Assembly (NCBI RefSeq): GCF_000173075.1
Contig: NZ_ABVL01000011.1
Coordinates: 62,001-126,000, forward strand
DNA: 64,000 nt
From: Chthoniobacter flavus Ellin428
Lineage (GTDB): Bacteria > Verrucomicrobiota > Verrucomicrobiia > Chthoniobacterales > Chthoniobacteraceae
Reading direction: 5' to 3'
Within the stretch, counting starts at the first letter, position 1, and every line of letters begins with the position of its first letter. Below, piece after piece: positions 44,101-50,693 of the stretch. A model generated the notes under the pieces. The model ran no database searches, was not told the origin of the DNA, and saw only the letters and a list, made by a program, of their open reading frames with translations. The position numbers and the translations under genes are program-made.

Positions 44101-46215
44101 CAACGCGCGCAGCGCCATCCCTTTTGGCGTCGCTTCGCGACGCAGGGCGACTGGAAAGTCGCCCCTCCCCAGGGGCCACTCTGGCCGCGAATGCGCGATC
44201 CCGGCGCGTGGTTACACACGCCCTACACCAAGCCGTTTCGCCGCCGCTCCCCCGTGATCGCCGATTTCTTCAAACGCCTCGGCCTCGCACTCGCGTTCAT
44301 CCCGCTCCTGCTGGCCACCGGCTGGTTCTTTCTGCCCGCGCCGCCGCCGCTCGATGGCCTTAGCTGGTCGCAGCGCGTCCTCGATCGCGATGGCCATCTC
44401 CTCCGCCTCACCCTCAGCGCCGATGACAAATACCGCCTGCCCACGCCGTTGGCGCAGATCGCCCCCGAACTCGTCAACGCCACCCTCACCCATGAGGACC
44501 AGCATTTCTGGAAACACCCCGGCATCAATCCCGTCGCTGTCCTCCGCGCCGCGTGGCACCTCGGCCTCGGCCAACGCGGGCGCGGCGGCGCCTCCACCAT
44601 CACCATGCAACTCGCCCGCCTGCGCTACGGCCTGCATACTCGCACCGCGCGCGGCAAGCTCCTGCAAATGTGGCGCGCCCTCGAGATCGAGCGCCATTAC
44701 ACCAAGGCGCAAATCCTCGAGCACTACCTCGACCTCGCACCCTACGGTCGCAACATCGAGGGTGTCGGCGCTGCCAGCCTGCTCTACTTCGGCAAACCGG
44801 CCTCCGCCCTCACCGCGCACGAAGCCATCGCCCTGAGCGTCGTCCCGCAGAGTCCCACGCGCCGCACCCCGCGCGCCGAGTCCGCCAACCCCGCTCTTAC
44901 CGCCGCTTCGCATCGCCTCGCCGCACGCCTTTGCAGCCTGGCGGACGCCAGACAAGGAAGCGATCTCGCTGAAGCGGGACGTCCCTCCAGTTCCGATTCG
45001 GATGCGTTCGATGTCGACACCGTCCCCATCCGCCCGCACCTCACGCGTGACTTCGTCGCCCCGCATTTCGTCCTCCGGGTCGCGCGGCGCGATCCTACGC
45101 AGCGTGAAATCACCACCACTCTCGACCGCGACCTGCAGCGCCTGCTCGAGCGCCGCATCGCCGCCTACGTTGACGCCAACCGCCGCCTCGGCGTGAGCAA
45201 CGCCGCCGCCATGCTCATCGACACCCGCACCATGGAAGTCCTCGCCCAGGCCGGCTCCGCCGCTTTCTTCGACCCCGCCATCTCCGGCCAGGTCGATGGC
45301 ACGCGCAGCCGCCGTTCGCCCGGTTCCACCCTCAAGCCCTTCATCTACGCCGCCGCCATGGATCAGGGCCTCATCCACCCGCTCACCATGCTCACCGATG
45401 CGCCCCGCCGCTTCGGCGGCTACAACCCCGAGAACTTCGACGGCGACTTCGCCGGCCCCATCCACGCCACTGATGCCCTCGCCCGCAGCCGCAACGTCCC
45501 CGCCGTCGCCCTCGCCGCGCAACTTACGCACCCCACCTTCTATCAGCTCCTGCGCAAAGGCGGCGTCGCCCTCCCGCACGAAGAGAGCTACTACGGCCTC
45601 GCTCTCCCGCTCGGCGGCGGCGAAGTGACCATGGAAGAGCTCGTGCGCCTCTACGCCGCGCTGGCCAATGGCGGTCGCCTGCGCCCGCTCCAGCGGACCC
45701 TGCCGCATCCGCCCAGCGAAGGCGGCACGCGCCTCGTCAGCCCCGAGGCGGCCTTCCTCGCCCTCGAAATGCTCGGCCACGTTCCGCGTCCCGACATCGG
45801 CACCGAGGCCGGCGCCGATGGCATCTATTGGAAAACCGGCACCTCCATGGGCTTCCGCGACGCCTGGTCCATCGGCGTCTTCGACCACTTCGTCCTCGCG
45901 GTGTGGATCGGCAATTTCGACGGCCGCCGCTGCGCTACTTTCGTCGGCCGCACCTGCGCCGGCCCGCTGCTGTTCCAGATCATCGATACCCTGCGCACCC
46001 CAGGGCCGGGCCCACCCGCGCCCCATCCAGCCTCCGACCGGCGCCAATCTTCAGCGCGTCGAATTCTGCGCCGAGAGCGGACAGCTTCCCACCGCCGCGT
46101 GCCACCATCGCGTCACCGGCTGGTTCATTCCCGGCGTTTCGCCCATCACCCCCTGCGAGGTACATCGCGAAATCCTGGTGGATGCCGAGACCGGACTCCG
46201 CGTGCCGTCCGATGA
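38107..46215 (+). CDS. Alpha-2-macroglobulin joined in frame to PBP1C
   Basis: One frame of 2702 residues. Residues 1-1959 are a bacterial alpha-2-macroglobulin: one N-terminal membrane anchor (about 40-60), then MG domains, and the thioester motif GCSEQ (Cys 1505, Gln 1508). Such proteins trap proteases in the periplasm. From Met 1960 (43984) the frame becomes PBP1C: a repeat-derived stretch (about 1987-2022), a membrane segment, the GT51 catalytic EDQHF (Glu 2130), the transpeptidase SxxK Ser 2407-Lys 2410 (SPGSTLKPF), SRN and KTG (Lys 2576). In other bacteria these are two adjacent genes. The frame is lost near 46,000, so the last about 75 residues are out of frame. Start chosen at 38107, before the anchor. 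Confidence 0.75.
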   Translation: MFTKFQRFLSLLVGDFHWNPPEWPRRSARTGFNWVRGHRRASVITVLVLAALIAGGWQTWNWYRHRPKPVTISVTVESPGVTPMEKELKPRPIYIRFGGSVARLDQMTKPTLQAVASGSHATPAPAVRGIQMDPPANGAWHWASDRLLVFEPKQDWPADQKYRITLDRSLFPSHVLLEKYVVEATTPPFGAEISKIEFYTDPTEPTVKQVVATFEFTHRVDLVELEKRLKLTVIGESEIFKKGAPQFTLTAGQHQRIAYLRTSPLILPEHEDFLRVTLEKGLPTLQGGAVTSAEVEKKVEVPDIYSFFRISKTTGTIVRNNEGDPEQLIMIETKGAAKTEDIQKGLHVYLLPKRKPAKEDDDAEKKDWSSAEEIDEAVLKRATLLPIKAVPSARENSELHSFKVSLEAEGQLYVTIDKGVHALGGFLLRDDYAAIMPVPELPREIEIQGQGGVLALNGEHKLSIKSRGVRTIEYEVARVPADQINHLVSQTRGEFQNPEFVNYHFGRENIARIATERQSINFKNKFKANYSAFDFSKHLHPADDGGSAMQGLFFLRAREWTPPKKKDAENQENAEESTERTDREEAGAADEEDDTNGEDSETNVGDGRFILITDIGMVVKENTDGSRDVFLMSIKTGDPLGGVAVEVLAKNGVPLLTAQTAPDGHVNFPSLGKPTREKTPVAFVARRGNDVAFIPYSRSDRLVDYSRFDTGGVESRSGAELDAFVFTERGIYRPGDEIRIGLIVKQRDWGGKLEGLPVETEILDARGTSVQVRKLALPAMGYAETSYQTAYESPTGAYTISVYLVKDGKRGTLLGETSVTVKEFLPDRMKIESVLSKDTKSGWVTPDDLRAAVTLRNLYGTPATARRIKAHMVLSPADFEFQEYPGFSFYDRLYDEKKERKAQEVEIGEEKTNDQGVADFELNLDRFADATYAMTLYVEGFEADGGRSVNTSNHLLVSASPYVIGAKPDGDFSYLKMGSAHTLEWIALDPTLKKIAVEDLEARLIEQVYVSVLSKNEDGNYVYESVMRENVIRTEKVSIGEEGLKYTVPTDVPGNYVLELREKDDETRISRVSFCVVGRGAVSRSLEKDAELQVKLSRPQYNTGDDIEISIVAPYTGAGLITIERDKVYAHTWFKADRTSTVQHIKVPADFEGTGYVNVCFVRALDSKEVFMSPLSYAVESFKANIEKRRLPITLHALAKAKPGEPLHISYKTDRPSRIAVFAVDQGILQVTDYQLPNPLAHFFRKAALMVQTRQIVDLILPEYSILRSASAFGGDGEKHLNPFRRVTEKPVVFWSGIIDADAREREVIYDVPDYFSGTLTIMAVAVAPDAVGSAEMNSLVRGPFVLTPNVPTVAAPGDQFDVSVTVANGVEGSGENAEVQVTAQPSEHLEIVKAPANPLQISEGREISTTFTVRAKEKFGSASLLFRASANGQESKLRSTLSVRPAVPFMTSVRSGNFLKDAYEIPVERRIHPDFRRLDATVSALPLGLARGLDMFLKNYPNGCSEQITSGSFCRLLLADEADFGLTRGEISKQLEHTFATLRRRQNDQGGFGYWAAENSSDRIDFVSTYVMHFLIEAKAAGFAPPANVFQSGLRHLQAMVVLDPHDLREARIQAYAIYLLTREGVVTTNYILNLRDYLDKHYPKQWTGDLTAVYLAGADELLKKHDDAQRLIKGYKLGVHDPHEWWDFHSALGADSQYIAIIARHFPDLLKRVSAEDFQKIITRPIGDGRFNTLSAACAVLALKSYSQHLTLTQTVPQLGVTEISAKRETPLRMEGSTLLKRGTFSANATALRFTAKNPVHGMGAFYQVVEAGYDDALPTVPVADGLEIFREFVDDKGAVTHTAALGEPITVRLLIRSLHGELSNIAIVDLMPGGFEMAAGSLEPGVGSHGFDYVDVREDRVVFFGGVDSRVREVTYKIKPTNRGEFIVPPTFAESMYDRAIKARSLPGKITVTDGAMKKARWLWISLGCVYGLGRRAWRHVQRPGSGDFPVADRIQRAQRHPFWRRFATQGDWKVAPPQGPLWPRMRDPGAWLHTPYTKPFRRRSPVIADFFKRLGLALAFIPLLLATGWFFLPAPPPLDGLSWSQRVLDRDGHLLRLTLSADDKYRLPTPLAQIAPELVNATLTHEDQHFWKHPGINPVAVLRAAWHLGLGQRGRGGASTITMQLARLRYGLHTRTARGKLLQMWRALEIERHYTKAQILEHYLDLAPYGRNIEGVGAASLLYFGKPASALTAHEAIALSVVPQSPTRRTPRAESANPALTAASHRLAARLCSLADARQGSDLAEAGRPSSSDSDAFDVDTVPIRPHLTRDFVAPHFVLRVARRDPTQREITTTLDRDLQRLLERRIAAYVDANRRLGVSNAAAMLIDTRTMEVLAQAGSAAFFDPAISGQVDGTRSRRSPGSTLKPFIYAAAMDQGLIHPLTMLTDAPRRFGGYNPENFDGDFAGPIHATDALARSRNVPAVALAAQLTHPTFYQLLRKGGVALPHEESYYGLALPLGGGEVTMEELVRLYAALANGGRLRPLQRTLPHPPSEGGTRLVSPEAAFLALEMLGHVPRPDIGTEAGADGIYWKTGTSMGFRDAWSIGVFDHFVLAVWIGNFDGRRCATFVGRTCAGPLLFQIIDTLRTPGPGPPAPHPASDRRQSSARRILRRERTASHRRVPPSRHRLVHSRRFAHHPLRGTSRNPGGCRDRTPRAVR
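44064..44172. repeat. AGCGGCGACTT hairpin element at the A2M-PBP1C junction
   Basis: CCTGGGAGCGGCGACTTTCC and AGTCGC are inverted at the right end as GCGACTGGAAAGTCGCCCCT with CCCCAGG; the loop contains CGTCGCTTCGCGACG. The same family is intergenic at 50532 and 53275. It is translated here as about 36 residues with no counterpart in either protein family. Confidence 0.85.
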
Positions 46216-46642
46216 CGATGGCACGCGCGAGGTCCGACGGGCCGTCTACGAATTCTGGCCTTCCGACCTGCTCGCCCTCTTCGAGCGCGCCGGCCTGCCG
46301 CGCCGCCGCCCACCGCCCTTTGCCCCCGGCGCCGAAGGCGGCGTCGAGACCCTCGCCCGCACCGGCAAGCCGCCGCAAATCACCTGTCCCGCCAACGGCC
46401 AGACCTACGCCGTACGCCCCGGCGGTGACCACGCCACCGGCACCATCTCTCTCCAGGCCCGCAGCGAAGCCGACGTCGTCCGCCTCTATTGGTTCGCCGG
46501 CAAAGCCTTCCTCGGCGCGACCTCCGCCCGCGAGACGCTGCCGTGGCGCCCCGCGCCCGGGAAATACCACATCGTCGCGTTGGATGATCGCGGAAGGTCG
46601 TCGACTTCGACGGTCACGGTGCAGGCGGCCGGCGTGGAATGA
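45996..46642 (+). pseudogene. pbpC: Out-of-frame C-terminal domain of PBP1C
   Basis: This is the continuation of pbpC in the next frame. After about 46,000 the reading frame shifts by one, and from PPTGANLQRVEFCAESGQ the new frame contains the C-terminal domain found after the transpeptidase in PBP1C proteins (BiPBP_C-like, ITCPANGQTYAVRPGG, ATGTISLQARSEADVVRLYW, KYHIVALDDRGRS), ending at 46642. The displaced frame stops at 46215 with Arg/Pro-rich sequence. The shift lies in a run of G/C clusters around 45996-46035. With one base corrected, the product would be an intact PBP1C, so I treat it as one gene with a frameshift. Confidence 0.7.
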
Positions 46643-47065
46643 GGGAAAGTTGATAGTTGAGGGTTGAGAGTTGAGAGTCCCCCGCGTTCCCGCTAGCGGG
46701 CGCGCTCCGCGCAGAAAGGGAACGAGCGCGCCAACCGGAGGGCCGCCGCTTCGTCAGCGCCCAAATCCCTCCCACCGCGGCGACTTCATATACGGTGTTC
46801 CTCCGAGTAGACGTCCGGCAACAACAGCGCGAAGCGCTCCCCAAATATGTGTCATCTTGAGCGGAGCGGGGAAGCATGGGCGCAGTCGAAAGACCTCCAA
46901 TTTCCGTGGGTTTTCGCGCGGAGCTATTTTCCGATGCGACTATGCCCGGAAAACGGCGCGCTTCAGAAAGCGCGGCTCTCAACGCTCAACTTTCAACCAT
47001 CAACTTTCGCACCCTCAAATCTAAACTTCCCCTCCCCGTCTTCCCACGTATACCAGCGCCCCACT
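46643..47065. repeat. Intergenic block with CTCAACT repeats
   Basis: TTGATAGTTGAGGGTTGAGA (46649 on) is inverted relative to CTCTCAACGCTCAACTTTCA (46976 on), enclosing about 300 bases. Between them, GTCATCTTGAGCGGAGCGGG (about 46853) belongs to a widespread short repeat, also seen near 48115 and 54220. No gene is supported in this gap. Confidence 0.6.
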
Positions 47066-47590
47066 ATGAAGGCGTTGCGTGTGATGAAATCTCCCCTGGC
47101 GGTCCTGTTGCTCTCTCTTTCCCTCTCCGTCAGCTCCGTGCTCGCGGTGGAAAAAGCCGGCCTCCTCGTCGAGATCGGCAAGAAAGTCGTCAACCGCAAC
47201 GACAAAGTCACCGTCAACGGCGTCGGCAACATGGAGATCGACCACGACATGACGCTGAAGATGGATGTCAAAAACACCTCCAGCAAAGAACTCCCCGAGA
47301 CCCCGGTCGAATCGATCGTCCTCATCCAGCGCTATTTTTCGGAAAGCGCCACCGTCGAGCGCTACACCGGCACGGCCAAGATCGCCGCGCTGCACGCCGC
47401 GCAAACTGGCACCGTCGACGTCGGCAGTTTCCACATCGGCGGCCACATGCACGGCTCTTCCGACATGCACGTCGACAAAGTCGTCGCCTGGAAAATCACC
47501 CTGACCCGTGACGGCCAGAAAGTCGAATTCACCAGCGGCAGCAGCTTCGACAGCTACAACCGCCGGGCCAAGGACGTGGCGGGGAAATAA
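47066..47590 (+). CDS. Small exported protein of unknown function
   Basis: A 174-residue protein with a signal peptide (MKALRVMKSPLAVLLLSLSL on to SSVLA, cleavage about residue 26); an ATG at 47084 would also keep it. The mature part is an all-beta-looking domain with LLVEIGKKVVNRND, ESIVLIQRYF and VDVGSFHIGGHMHGSSDM, and a C-terminal VAWKITLTRDGQKVEFTSGS. I do not recognise the family. The His/Gly-rich loop could bind a metal. A duplicated fragment of its 3' end lies at 48000. Confidence 0.65.
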   Translation: MKALRVMKSPLAVLLLSLSLSVSSVLAVEKAGLLVEIGKKVVNRNDKVTVNGVGNMEIDHDMTLKMDVKNTSSKELPETPVESIVLIQRYFSESATVERYTGTAKIAALHAAQTGTVDVGSFHIGGHMHGSSDMHVDKVVAWKITLTRDGQKVEFTSGSSFDSYNRRAKDVAGK

Positions 47591-47688
47591 GCGCGCGCAG
47601 AGGACAAAAAGAAACGTCTGTAGCCGCGCTGTCCCCAGCGCCGCCAGCTTAAGAGTGCAATGCTTTGGATAGGCGCTGCTTCGCTTCG

Positions 47689-47928
47689 TCAACGTTCCGG
47701 ACCAAATAGATCATCCTCAAACGCCGCCGCTTCTTCCGAGGAAAGATGCGGCATCGCCGACCACAATCGGGCCAATTCCACACCGGCCCGTCCCGTCATC
47801 GCCCCGGGAATTCCTTGCGCTATTTCGTCCGTCACTGTCACTTCCACCCGCGCACCTTCTGCTAGCGGCAGCGGCGAAAGTGGGCGCAGGACGCCTTTCT
47901 CGTAAACAGCCGCAGCGGTCGTAGTCAT
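47689..47928 (-). CDS. DUF104-like antitoxin
   Basis: A 79-residue protein with the opening AAAVYEKGVLRPLSPLPLAE, matching the pattern AVYENGVFKPLEPLxLxEG of the DUF104 (AF2212-like) antitoxin family. The partner is usually a PIN-domain toxin downstream, but no such gene follows here: only about 100 bases separate its stop from the end of the opposing gene. It may be a lone antitoxin remnant or work with a distant toxin. Confidence 0.6.
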   Translation of the reverse strand: MTTTAAAVYEKGVLRPLSPLPLAEGARVEVTVTDEIAQGIPGAMTGRAGVELARLWSAMPHLSSEEAAAFEDDLFGPER

Positions 47929-47999
47929 GCGTCTAAGCTACTTCCAACTCGTCGGCGCACAAAGGCGAAAATCCCCCGCGCCTCCCCGCCGGTAGGCCA

Positions 48000-48077
48000 G
48001 TCGACAAAGTCGTCGCTTGGAAAATCAGCCTTACCCGCGACGGCCAGAAAGTTGCATTCACCAGCGGCACCAGCTTG
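48000..48077 (+). pseudogene. Duplicated 3' fragment of the 47066 gene
   Basis: The frame VDKVVAWKISLTRDGQKVAF followed by TSGTSL repeats the segment VDKVVAWKITLTRDGQKVEF TSGSSF of the small exported protein (47471-47550) with few changes. No start or signal peptide is present. The rest of the gap 47929-48258 holds a degenerate CATTCTGAGTGGAGTGGAGG repeat near 48115 and nothing else I can name. Confidence 0.7.
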
Positions 48078-48258
48078 GAAGGCTGTGAAATAAATAGACC
48101 GCCCACCTCGCGGTCATTCTGAGTGGAGTGGAGGGAGTGGAACGACTGGAACGCAGTCGAAGAATCCGGCGGAACAACCAGCGATGATCTCTGGGAAACA
48201 GGGGTCAGCTGACATTTTCTGACAGCCCGACTAGGTTCGCGAAAAGGGACCTCCGTGC

Positions 48259-48896
48259 TCATCCATCCAGCGAGTTGTAGTCCCACTCGAAGCCGAGGCG
48301 GTCGATTAAGGTTTCGAAGGTGCTTTGGTCGGCGGCGGCAACCCAGACGGCGGAGGTGGATTTGCTACCAGCGAGACAGACGAGGGTTCCGTCGGCTCCG
48401 AAGAAGCGGGCGCTGCCGTCTCGATGGCCCCCGACCTGCGGATAGATCGCGGAGATGGTCTTCGCGGCGTCGGGAATGCCGGAGGTGTAGGCGCGATGAG
48501 CGTAACCGCCATTGACGAGCTGCCAGAGGGTCATCGTCTTGATCCACTCGGAGAGGAGCATTTCCTCCGGGGTCCAAAAAAGACCTGGTTGCTGTCTATG
48601 GACTGGTAGACCATGGGATCATCCGCCCCGGCTTCTTCGGTCTTGAAGCTCCAGTACTCAAGGTACTGATTCTCGGCATAAAAGATGGAGTATCCATCGG
48701 CGATCTCCATATCGCTGGGGAGCAGAAGAGAATTGTGCGGTTGCGTGAGGGCCGCGCAGCCGCCAAAGGTTTCATAGATCTCACGGAGCGCCGCGGGCAG
48801 TTTCGCGGCGGACGGAACGGCTACGACATCCGCCGGGGTGAGGGGACGTCTCAGCCAATACTCGGCAAAGGCACGGAGGTCGGTCTGGCGGCTCAT
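48259..48896 (-). pseudogene. SMI1/KNR4 (SUKH)-like gene with frameshift
   Basis: Read from 48896, the first frame gives LRAFAEYWLRRPLTPADVVA, ALREIYETFGGCAALTQPHN and FYAENQYLEYWSFKTEE. After VFF the frame changes and continues as WTPEEMLLSEWIKTMTLWQL to the stop at 48259. The switch lies exactly at a run of six A (48576-48581 on the plus strand); one more base would give a complete protein of about 212 residues. The layout resembles the SUKH/SMI1-KNR4 family, whose bacterial members are often immunity proteins to contact-dependent toxins. Sequencing error and slippage are both possible. Confidence 0.5.
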
Positions 48897-48924
48897 GGTG
48901 TGTGCTCAGCCTTATCTCAACCGA

Positions 48925-49053
48925 CTCTCGTGCCCAAGCTCCAGCTTGGACACGCACTCGTCTTGGAAGCTCCAGCTTCCTTTGGTTGCCCCACGAAGCA
49001 GGAGCTTCGCAGACAGGGGCATTCCCAAGCTGGAGCTTGGGAACGAGGAGAGA
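48925..49053. repeat. AAGCTCCAGCTTGG palindromic element
   Basis: CTCTCGTGCCCAAGCTCCAG on the left is inverted at the right end as CTGGAGCTTGGGAACGAGGA. Inner copies GGAAGCTCCAGCTTCC and GAAGCAGGAGCTTCG add further hairpins. It lies between the SUKH-like gene and the flavoprotein gene. Confidence 0.75.
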
Positions 49054-49093
49054 GGAGAAAAAGGGGAATGGCGCTGCGCGCGTGTGACCGGAT

Positions 49094-50281
49094 TTAGCTT
49101 TCTTTGGGTTTTGCCCGCAGCCGTCCTTTGAGCGTACTGGCGGTGAAAGGTCCCGGTTGGGCGATCAGGTCGCGGGCCGCGGGCACTTGGTCCCACACGT
49201 TCCAGAGAAGCACTCCACGCACTCGGCCTTGATCGAGATAGTAGATGACGCCTTCTTCGTTGGGGCGCACCCAATCGGCGAAGGTTTCCAGCTGCGAATT
49301 CAGTTCGCCAACGGCTTCGTAGCCCAGATCGAACAAGTCCGAATAGAAGGACGGCAAATGGTCATACCGCTCGTTCTTTCCAGCCATGTTCCGTCCGGCC
49401 AGGCGTCCCATCGAGTTGGCGTTGTCTTCGTGCTCGACGCGCAGGTGCTTTCCCAAGGCAGGGTTGTAGAAAGAGGCTACGTCTCCCGCGGCATAAATAT
49501 CCGGGAACGGCGTGCGCAGAAATGGATCCACCACGATCCCGTTGTCCGTGGCGATGCCGGCGCTCTCGGCCAGGGCGACGTTGGGTTCGATGCCAATGCC
49601 GGCCACCACGCCATCGACGAGGACTTCCTGGCCGCCGGCCGTTTTCAAGCAGTGCTGATGATCCCGCATCTCGGAGGCGATCACTTTTTCACCGGCGAGC
49701 AGGGTGACGCCCTTCTGTTCGTAGTACTGGGAAATGAATTGCGCCAACGCTTCCGGAAAAATGTGCGCTCCAATGGTTTTGCCGGGAAAGATCATCACGA
49801 CTTGCTTGCCGTTCATGGCCAAAGCCGCCGCGATCTCCGAACCGATGAAGCTGCCCCCGATGACGGCAAATCTTTTGCCAGTCTCGGTCAACACCCGCAG
49901 ACGCCGGTAATCCGCCACCGTGCGAAAATAAATAATGTGTTCGTCATCAAAAGGCAGGCGCCGCACTTTGCCGCCCGTGGCCAGCACTAGCTTGCCGTAG
50001 GTGTAGCCATTTCCGCCGCTGTCTGAGACCCGCTTCTCGCTCGGAACAAGTTTGGTGATTTCGCTTTCGAGATGCAAATCGACGTTCTTCGTCTTCCGCC
50101 AGATGGTGTCCATCGACTTGCCTTTCCAGAGCGCCTTGGTGAGGGGAGGACGGTTGTAAGGAGTATCTGCCTCCATGCTGAACATCCCGATGCTGCCGCT
50201 TCCATCGACCTCGCGGATGCCATCCGCCGCGGCTGCCGCCGTCATTCCACCACCGACAATCAGGTAATCGTAACTGGTCAT
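49094..50281 (-). CDS. Ferredoxin-reductase-like NAD(P)H/FAD oxidoreductase
   Basis: A 395-residue pyridine-nucleotide-disulfide-type flavoprotein. The FAD-binding start is LIVGGGMTAAAAADGI (residues 7-22), the second Rossmann motif FAVIGGSFIGSEIAAAL is near 140-156, and the flavin-contacting PDIYAAGDVASFYN near 264. It has no redox-active CxxxxC pair, so it belongs with the rubredoxin/ferredoxin-reductase or AIF-like group that passes electrons from NAD(P)H to a small electron carrier. The partner is not in the window. The C-terminal domain is of the reductase type. Confidence 0.85.
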   Translation of the reverse strand: MTSYDYLIVGGGMTAAAAADGIREVDGSGSIGMFSMEADTPYNRPPLTKALWKGKSMDTIWRKTKNVDLHLESEITKLVPSEKRVSDSGGNGYTYGKLVLATGGKVRRLPFDDEHIIYFRTVADYRRLRVLTETGKRFAVIGGSFIGSEIAAALAMNGKQVVMIFPGKTIGAHIFPEALAQFISQYYEQKGVTLLAGEKVIASEMRDHQHCLKTAGGQEVLVDGVVAGIGIEPNVALAESAGIATDNGIVVDPFLRTPFPDIYAAGDVASFYNPALGKHLRVEHEDNANSMGRLAGRNMAGKNERYDHLPSFYSDLFDLGYEAVGELNSQLETFADWVRPNEEGVIYYLDQGRVRGVLLWNVWDQVPAARDLIAQPGPFTASTLKGRLRAKPKES

Positions 50282-50479
50282 GGCTTTTGCGTATGTGTTG
50301 CTAATTCGTTTCGTTTGGCCGCATCGGCTTTAGGAATCGGCGAAATTCCGGAATGAGATTGGCCAGGGAATGGGGAAAAGTTTAAAAGCGGATCGATCTG
50401 GTATCCGCGCTCTTCATCTGCTTTATCGACCCAAACAATTATGACCCAAGGGACGGCGGCTGAGCGCGGTGGCTACAGC

Positions 50480-50691
50480 TAAGCATTACCCACATCTTTG
50501 GTCGGTTTTTGTGTGTCAGCGCCGGATCGTGCTGGGAGCGGCGACTTCCTAGTCGCCGGCCGGAAAACCGTTGCGCGAAGCGCCTCTCTTTTTTGGGGCG
50601 TCGCTAAGCGACGCAGGGCGACTGGGAAGTCGCCCCTCCCCAGGGACTACCGTCTTACGCAACCCTGGAATAAGATGGGGGTAATGCTTTG
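50480..50691. repeat. AGCGGCGACTT element with outer inverted ends
   Basis: The inner hairpin (50532-50645) has TGGGAGCGGCGACTTCCTAG and GACTGGGAAGTCGCCCCTCC as arms. Outside it AGCATTACCCACATCTT (50482) is the inverted copy of AAGATGGGGGTAATGCT (50674), so the whole could be a small mobile element of about 210 bases. A copy with only the right outer end is at 53275-53452, and the inner hairpin alone is at 44064. Confidence 0.75.
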
Positions 50692-50693
50692 GA

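Noticed and set aside
44212..46047. A minus-strand reading frame of 611 codons opposite PBP1C
   Set aside because: It is a shadow of a high-GC gene: its translation is Ala/Gly/Glu/Arg-rich without any motif, while the plus strand has the full set of PBP1C motifs.
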